DNA from: Gracilibacteraceae bacterium
GTDB lineage: Bacteria; Bacillota; Desulfitobacteriia; Desulfitobacteriales; Syntrophobotulaceae
NCBI GenBank assembly: GCA_031274335.1
Contig: JAISQG010000218.1
Location: 1 to 10,232 of the forward strand
Direction of reading: 5' to 3'
DNA length: 10,232 nucleotides
Below are positions 6,479 through 10,232 of the stretch, piece after piece. Numbering within the stretch: position 1 is the stretch's first letter; every line of letters begins with the position of its first letter. Position numbers and translations under genes: made by a program. The notes beneath the pieces are model-generated. The model did not search any database and was not told the origin of the DNA. It saw only the letters and a list, made by a program, of their open reading frames with translations.

Positions 6479-8464
6479 TCATTCTATTATGACCGTGTCT
6501 CCTTCGCTTAATTCCGTGGTAAACGGCTCATCGCGCCCGTTCAGACGGCAGCGCAGGCCGAGAGCCCGTCTTTCCAGTATGTCTTTTTCCACATAATTGA
6601 ACAAATCAAGCAGAAGATACGGCTCTCCGTCTGTTTTGGGCTCAAGGCGGAGCAATTTTCCGTTCAATTCCACCCGCAGCCTCTTTTCGGCAGCGGCGCG
6701 CGTCTCCCCGCTCCCCCTCTCCCCCGGCGCGGAGGAAGTGACGGCATCCCCCGCCCTCAGGCGGTCAAACGCCGCCGCCGGCGCTCCGTTCAGCCAGTAG
6801 CTTTCATTTTCCGTGTCCAAATGGATCAGCCTGGCAAAATCCGCGAAGGTCAGCACCGACACGGTGTTGATTTCATCTCCGTCCCTGATTTCATCGCTTT
6901 CCCGCGCGAACTGGTCGTTGAGCAGCGCCCAAACGCCGGCGTAATACTCGCTGTCGTCGTAGCTCACGCTGAAACGGTCGTAGGAAGGCACGGCTTCCAG
7001 CACGGTCCGGCGGGCGTCCGCCCCGCTGGAAGCCGGCGTGAACACTATTTCATCCCCCTCATGCACCGGGCTGTCCAGGGAAGCGGTCTTCCCGTTCAGG
7101 CTGATGCACGCCGGCCGTGCCAATTCGCCGCTGATGGTCACGGGCCGCCCGTCCAGGCGAAAACGCAGCGGCTTCCCCATATGTCCGGCTAATTGTTCGT
7201 ATTTGTAATGCCCGCTCAGGATGAGTATGTCCGATACCTTGAGGCCCTCGTAGCTGTATTGCCTGATTTTTTTGCCGTTCACCGAAACAAAGCCAAAATT
7301 ATGGCCGGCCTCCCCCAGCGCCGTCCAGGCAATGCCGAGCGGAGTGATGTACTCCGGACTTTCCAGCCCCGCCGTTTCGGTGAGAATACGCCGGATATGC
7401 GCGGCGCCGCCCACAGCGACCCGTCGCTCGTCCATGCCGAGCCTCTGAGCAAAAGCGTCTGTCAGCCCCGGATACTGGCTGCCGCCGCCGACCAGGAACA
7501 AAGCCGTCGGCGCATCGCCGTTTATGGCGAGTATTTTTTCCGCCACCGTCTCAACGAGCGTATCCACAGCCGGCCGCGCCGCAGCCATGATTTCCGCGCG
7601 CGGCGCGACCCGCTCCAGGCCCAGGATATCGACAAAAGCGATTTCCTCCTGACCGGCCAGGCTTTGCTTCATGATTTCCGCCGTGGCAAAATCCACCAGC
7701 ATCTCCTGCATGACGGCCTCGGTGATTTCATCCCCCGCAATCGTGACCATATCGTAGGCAATGACCGTGCCGGCGCGGGAAACGGCGATATCAGCTGTGC
7801 CGGCACCGATATCCACCAGCGCCAGGTTCAGCATGCGCAATTCCGGCGGAATGACTACATTCATGGCCGCAATCGGTTCCAGAGTCAGGCTGGCGACTTC
7901 GAGTCCGCTCCTGTCCATAGCGGCGTACAGCCCCTCCACGACTATTTTCGGCAGAAAAGCCGCTATCATGGTCATCTCGTAATCTGTGCCTTTGTGCCCC
8001 TCCGCGGCGCTCAGCTCGTAGCCGTCCAGAATCTGCCGGATGATGGTGTGGCCGACGCAATAGAAAGCGGCGCGTTGGCCGCTTTCTTTGTTCAACTCAG
8101 CCTGGGCAAGCGAAACAGCCTCCATTTCCAGATTGCGCAACATTTCCGCCGCAATGGTCTCGCCCGCGCCCAAAACACGGCGCAAGGTCACCGTCCGTGT
8201 GCGCAAGGCGCGGCCAGCGGCGGCGATGGCCACTGTGGAAAGTTTTATGTTCAGTTTTTGTTCCAGACTGGCTTTAAGCCGATCCACACAGGCGCTGACC
8301 TGGGCGATATCGTCCACCTGTCCGTCGATCATCGCCCGTTTGCTGTGTTCCAGAATTTCAGAACCCAGGAGCCTCAGTTTCCCGTTCGCGGGACAGCCCA
8401 CGAGGCCGATTACAGTGCGCGTGCCGATGTCGAGGGCAAAAACCGGATGTTCCGCCGCGTCCAT
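6479..8464 (-). CDS. FtsA-like cell-division actin-fold ATPase with long C-terminal extension
   Basis: A 661-residue protein of the FtsA family; FtsA anchors FtsZ filaments to the membrane. The actin-like core spans about 1-380: phosphate 1 FALDIGTRTVIGLVG (9-23), an FtsA-type 1C/SHS2 region (about 75-170, including VAIAAAGRALRTRTV), phosphate 2 ALVDIGAGTADIAV (215-228) and adenosine motif LFLVGGGSQYPGL (322-334). Residues about 385-661 are an extension absent from classical FtsA (roughly 420 residues). It carries recurring NG...GD units: NG457-458 to GDE470-472, NG559-560 to GD572-573, and NG642-643 to GD655-656, resembling beta-grasp (ThiS/TGS-like) ends. No C-terminal amphipathic helix is evident. 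ATG 8464 is chosen because GGAGG lies five bases upstream, it starts right before the actin fold, and it leaves a 17-base gap after the EAL-HDOD stop. ftsZ is not in the window. Family call is good; exact role is inferred. Confidence 0.87.
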   Translation of the reverse strand: MDAAEHPVFALDIGTRTVIGLVGCPANGKLRLLGSEILEHSKRAMIDGQVDDIAQVSACVDRLKASLEQKLNIKLSTVAIAAAGRALRTRTVTLRRVLGAGETIAAEMLRNLEMEAVSLAQAELNKESGQRAAFYCVGHTIIRQILDGYELSAAEGHKGTDYEMTMIAAFLPKIVVEGLYAAMDRSGLEVASLTLEPIAAMNVVIPPELRMLNLALVDIGAGTADIAVSRAGTVIAYDMVTIAGDEITEAVMQEMLVDFATAEIMKQSLAGQEEIAFVDILGLERVAPRAEIMAAARPAVDTLVETVAEKILAINGDAPTALFLVGGGSQYPGLTDAFAQRLGMDERRVAVGGAAHIRRILTETAGLESPEYITPLGIAWTALGEAGHNFGFVSVNGKKIRQYSYEGLKVSDILILSGHYKYEQLAGHMGKPLRFRLDGRPVTISGELARPACISLNGKTASLDSPVHEGDEIVFTPASSGADARRTVLEAVPSYDRFSVSYDDSEYYAGVWALLNDQFARESDEIRDGDEINTVSVLTFADFARLIHLDTENESYWLNGAPAAAFDRLRAGDAVTSSAPGERGSGETRAAAEKRLRVELNGKLLRLEPKTDGEPYLLLDLFNYVEKDILERRALGLRCRLNGRDEPFTTELSEGDTVIIE

Positions 8465-8469
8465 TTTTT

Positions 8470-8474
8470 CCTCC
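8470..8474 (-). promoter_or_regulatory. Shine-Dalgarno of the FtsA-like gene
   Basis: GGAGG on the minus strand, five A residues before ATG 8464. It decides the start against a longer in-frame ATG at 8536, which would overlap the upstream gene by 55 bases and add 24 residues with no family similarity. Confidence 0.75.
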
Positions 8475-8481
8475 GGAAGCG

Positions 8482-9720
8482 TCAATTGGCGGGGCTCATG
8501 AGATCGCCCCAGGTTTGGGACACGTTTTTCACACATTGCAAATAGGATTCAATGACCGATTCCTCAGACAGGCCCAATTCTCCGGAAAGACGCGTGACTT
8601 CCCGCCAATCAGCCCGCTCATGCGCCAGGATCAGGCTATAGAGCAAGCCCATCGGGCCTTTCTTTTCCAGCAGAGCCTCGCTCACTTCTTCATTCAGTGG
8701 CAACTCCGCCAAAATAGTTTCCAAGCTGTTGTCCAGGAGCTGATCGAGTACCGAGAACATACCGACTAGATAGCAGTCGGCGTGCTTGGACTGCAGCCGC
8801 GATATTTGCATCGCGAGGGTTTGCGCTATTTCTCCGCGCTGGAAGGCCAAGCGGATCAGCACATCGAAGCCCGTCTGGCTGGCTGTGCTGAAACTCAGGA
8901 GATAAACCCAGTCCAGCAGTTGGCGCATGCCGACGATGACCACGGCCTGCTTGATATTGCCGATGCGCGTCCTCAGGGCAAAATAGGCGGAATTGACGAG
9001 ACGGAGCAACTGGTAGCTCATCGTCACGTCGCTGGCGACGATGGCGGCTATTTCATCCACGTTCGGCTCCGGCAGCACAAGCTGGCTCATGAGGCGCAGG
9101 AAATTGACCTGGTTGTGCTCGATTTTTTTGCCTTCGATGACGACCGGCTCGGCAAAATAATGCCCCTGCACCTGATGAAAGCCGAAACCGCGCGCCCGCT
9201 CGAAGTCCACCCGCGTGTTGACGTTGGTCGCCATGAGTTTTTTGTTCATACCCAGGCAGACGCGCGTGATATGCGTCAGGGAGGAATCCGGCATCGCTTC
9301 TATGTCCAGGCTGATGATATCGACCAGATCCAGGAGATTAAAATAACGCTGCGCGAACATGAAATCATTGAATACGAACAAATAACCTTCTTCGCGCAAT
9401 TTGTACAAATCTTGCAAAAGCGGCGTGTTGACCGAGGCGCTGTCATCGATCTGTATGACCAGCTTGTCCTTGTTGAACAAGCGGCTGATATTTTCCCGTA
9501 TCAGCTGGCTCGTAAACGTCAGGTACAGCGGCAGATCATCTGTAAAAAGCTGGGAGTCCGCCGATGAAAAAATATGCGCTATTGTTTTCGCCGCGCCCTC
9601 GCTGGAAGACGATTCGTCATTTTGCAGCGGTCCGCCGCTGTCGCTGTACATCAAGGCGTAACCGCAAACTTTTTCCGTCTCCACACTGATTATAGGCTGT
9701 CTGACTATTGAAGCAGGCAC
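8482..9720 (-). CDS. Degenerate EAL - HDOD signalling protein
   Basis: A 412-residue cytoplasmic protein of the EAL-HDOD (YuxH/CdgJ-like) type. Residues 1-195 are an EAL fold: it opens IVRQPIISVETEKVCGYAL (5-23) and ends VQGHYFAEP (184-192), both family landmarks. The catalytic residues for cyclic-di-GMP hydrolysis are missing: the EAL signature is YALMY (21-25), the DDFGxG site is FNDFMFA (117-123), the usual KxD lysine is absent (ISLDIE, 136-141) and the AEGVE site reads ATNVNT (164-169). It is therefore probably not an active phosphodiesterase. The HDOD domain spans about 205-395, with VASDVTMSYQLLRLVNSAYF (228-247) and IGNIKQAVVIVGMRQLLDWV (253-272); HDOD domains lack HD hydrolase residues and act in signalling. 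The start is GTG 9720 behind AGGGGG. The FtsA-like gene follows after 17 bases, suggesting co-transcription. Partner and ligand are unknown. Confidence 0.9.
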   Translation of the reverse strand: MPASIVRQPIISVETEKVCGYALMYSDSGGPLQNDESSSSEGAAKTIAHIFSSADSQLFTDDLPLYLTFTSQLIRENISRLFNKDKLVIQIDDSASVNTPLLQDLYKLREEGYLFVFNDFMFAQRYFNLLDLVDIISLDIEAMPDSSLTHITRVCLGMNKKLMATNVNTRVDFERARGFGFHQVQGHYFAEPVVIEGKKIEHNQVNFLRLMSQLVLPEPNVDEIAAIVASDVTMSYQLLRLVNSAYFALRTRIGNIKQAVVIVGMRQLLDWVYLLSFSTASQTGFDVLIRLAFQRGEIAQTLAMQISRLQSKHADCYLVGMFSVLDQLLDNSLETILAELPLNEEVSEALLEKKGPMGLLYSLILAHERADWREVTRLSGELGLSEESVIESYLQCVKNVSQTWGDLMSPAN

Positions 9721-9727
9721 GTCAATT

Positions 9728-9733
9728 CCCCCT
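9728..9733 (-). promoter_or_regulatory. Shine-Dalgarno of the EAL-HDOD gene (fixes a GTG start)
   Basis: AGGGGG on the minus strand, seven bases before GTG 9720, in the 20-base gap after the upstream stop. The sequence and spacing are the same as for ispH-rpsA. Confidence 0.65.
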
Positions 9734-9740
9734 TAGTAAC

Positions 9741-10232
9741 TTAATGCGCGGATGTGCTTTCGCCCGGAACCGCTTCCGGCGTGGTTTCTCCTTCAGCCGG
9801 CGTTTCAGGCACCACGCTTTCCACCGGCCCGAAAACCTCCCCGGTCAGCACACAGAGCAGCGGCTCATTCCACGTTCCGAGATCGGAGATCCGCCAATCA
9901 CGCCCGTTTCTGTCCAGATGGATGGCCACAGTCGCCGAATTTTTATTCTGCAGCGCGGCCAGTTCCCGCTCAATAAGCGCGATCATGGCCTGCTCCAGCT
10001 GTTCGCTCGTCGCCTGCTGAGTCACATATGAGCCGTAATTCTCTTTCCAGTAAGTCTCCGGAATACGGTTCATGGCGTCCGCCAGATCGTAATATTGAAA
10101 AGCCACGCTGACAGTGGCGGAACGCCCGTCAACCCTGGACTCAACAATCGAATAGGAAAAATCTGATAATTTAGCGGTCATCGCCTCTTTCGCCGGCCCG
10201 TAAGCCTCGCGCGTGAAAATCCGCTCGAAAAT
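9741..10232 (-). CDS. Unidentified protein, C-terminal part (possibly lipoprotein-like)
   Basis: The reading frame stays open to the right edge (163 residues visible), so the gene starts outside the window; the in-frame ATG at 10181 is probably internal. The visible part reads IFERIFTREAYGPAK, then an alternating pattern FSYSIVESRVDGRSATVSVAFQ-like, a helical stretch around EQLEQAMIALIERELAAL, and a strand region ATVAIHLDRNGRDWRISDLG. The C-terminus is a Pro/Glu/Thr-rich disordered tail of about 30 residues ending in SAH. The pattern 'VDGxxATVxVxFxxxD' followed by 'DWRI' resembles small alpha+beta (NTF2/DUF4878/DUF5105-like) domains found in Gram-positive-type lipoproteins, but I cannot confirm the family or see a signal peptide. 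The EAL-HDOD gene follows after 20 bases and is probably co-transcribed. Confidence 0.7.
   Translation of the reverse strand: MFERIFTREAYGPAKEAMTAKLSDFSYSIVESRVDGRSATVSVAFQYYDLADAMNRIPETYWKENYGSYVTQQATSEQLEQAMIALIERELAALQNKNSATVAIHLDRNGRDWRISDLGTWNEPLLCVLTGEVFGPVESVVPETPAEGETTPEAVPGESTSAH

Noticed and set aside
8465..8536. Longer start (ATG 8536) for the FtsA-like gene
   Set aside because: It would overlap the EAL-HDOD gene by 55 bases, adds residues without similarity, and lacks the clear GGAGG that precedes ATG 8464.
7193..8545. 450-codon open frame on the plus strand, opposite the FtsA-like gene
   Set aside because: It is antisense to a well-supported gene, its translation shows no domain and is rich in His/Arg/Gln as GC-rich shadows are, and it has no clear ribosome-binding site.
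8782..9567. 261-codon plus-strand open frame opposite the EAL-HDOD gene
   Set aside because: Antisense shadow with no family features.
10179..10181. ATG 10181 as the true start of the rightmost gene
   Set aside because: The frame stays open to the edge with plausible protein sequence upstream (IFERIFTREAYGPAK) and there is no good Shine-Dalgarno before this ATG.

Overview
All recognisable genes in this window lie on the minus strand and are packed almost end to end. The set points to a Bacillota (Firmicutes) genome, most likely Negativicutes or a related clostridial-type lineage. The main pointers are an IspH (LytB)-ribosomal protein S1 fusion, a PDZ/radical-SAM/DUF512 protein, a HelD-type helicase, an enlarged FtsA-like protein and a degenerate EAL-HDOD protein. 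The lineage call is inferred from gene content, not from a search. The DNA looks moderately GC-rich, and three of the six visible starts are TTG or GTG, each behind a strong Shine-Dalgarno sequence.

Layout in transcription order (right to left). At 10232-9741 lies the C-terminal part of an unidentified, probably envelope-associated protein. At 9720-8482 is a degenerate EAL-HDOD signalling protein, and at 8464-6479 an FtsA-family actin-like ATPase with a long C-terminal extension. A 112-base gap with an inverted repeat follows; it is the only sizeable non-coding stretch. At 6366-3946 is the ispH-rpsA fusion, at 3936-2851 an FtsW/RodA/SpoVE (SEDS) peptidoglycan polymerase, at 2824-1490 the PDZ/radical-SAM/DUF512 protein, and at 1488-1 the N-terminal two thirds or so of a HelD-like helicase that runs off the left edge.

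Gene spacing suggests two transcriptional blocks: an upstream one (unidentified gene, EAL-HDOD, FtsA-like; gaps 20 and 17 bases) and a downstream one (ispH-rpsA, ftsW-like, DUF512, helD; gaps 9, 26 and 1 bases). They may also form one long operon, because I see no convincing terminator between them. By function the window combines cell division or wall growth (FtsA-like, SEDS polymerase), isoprenoid precursor synthesis (IspH, which ultimately feeds the undecaprenyl carrier of lipid II), translation (S1 domains) and RNA polymerase recycling (HelD).

Most of the window is ordinary housekeeping content. I see no mobile element, CRISPR array, RNA gene or defence cassette. The points most worth a second look are the repeated NG...GD modules in the tail of the FtsA-like protein, its pairing with a catalytically dead EAL-HDOD protein, and the acidic repeat-encoded linkers of the IspH-S1 fusion.
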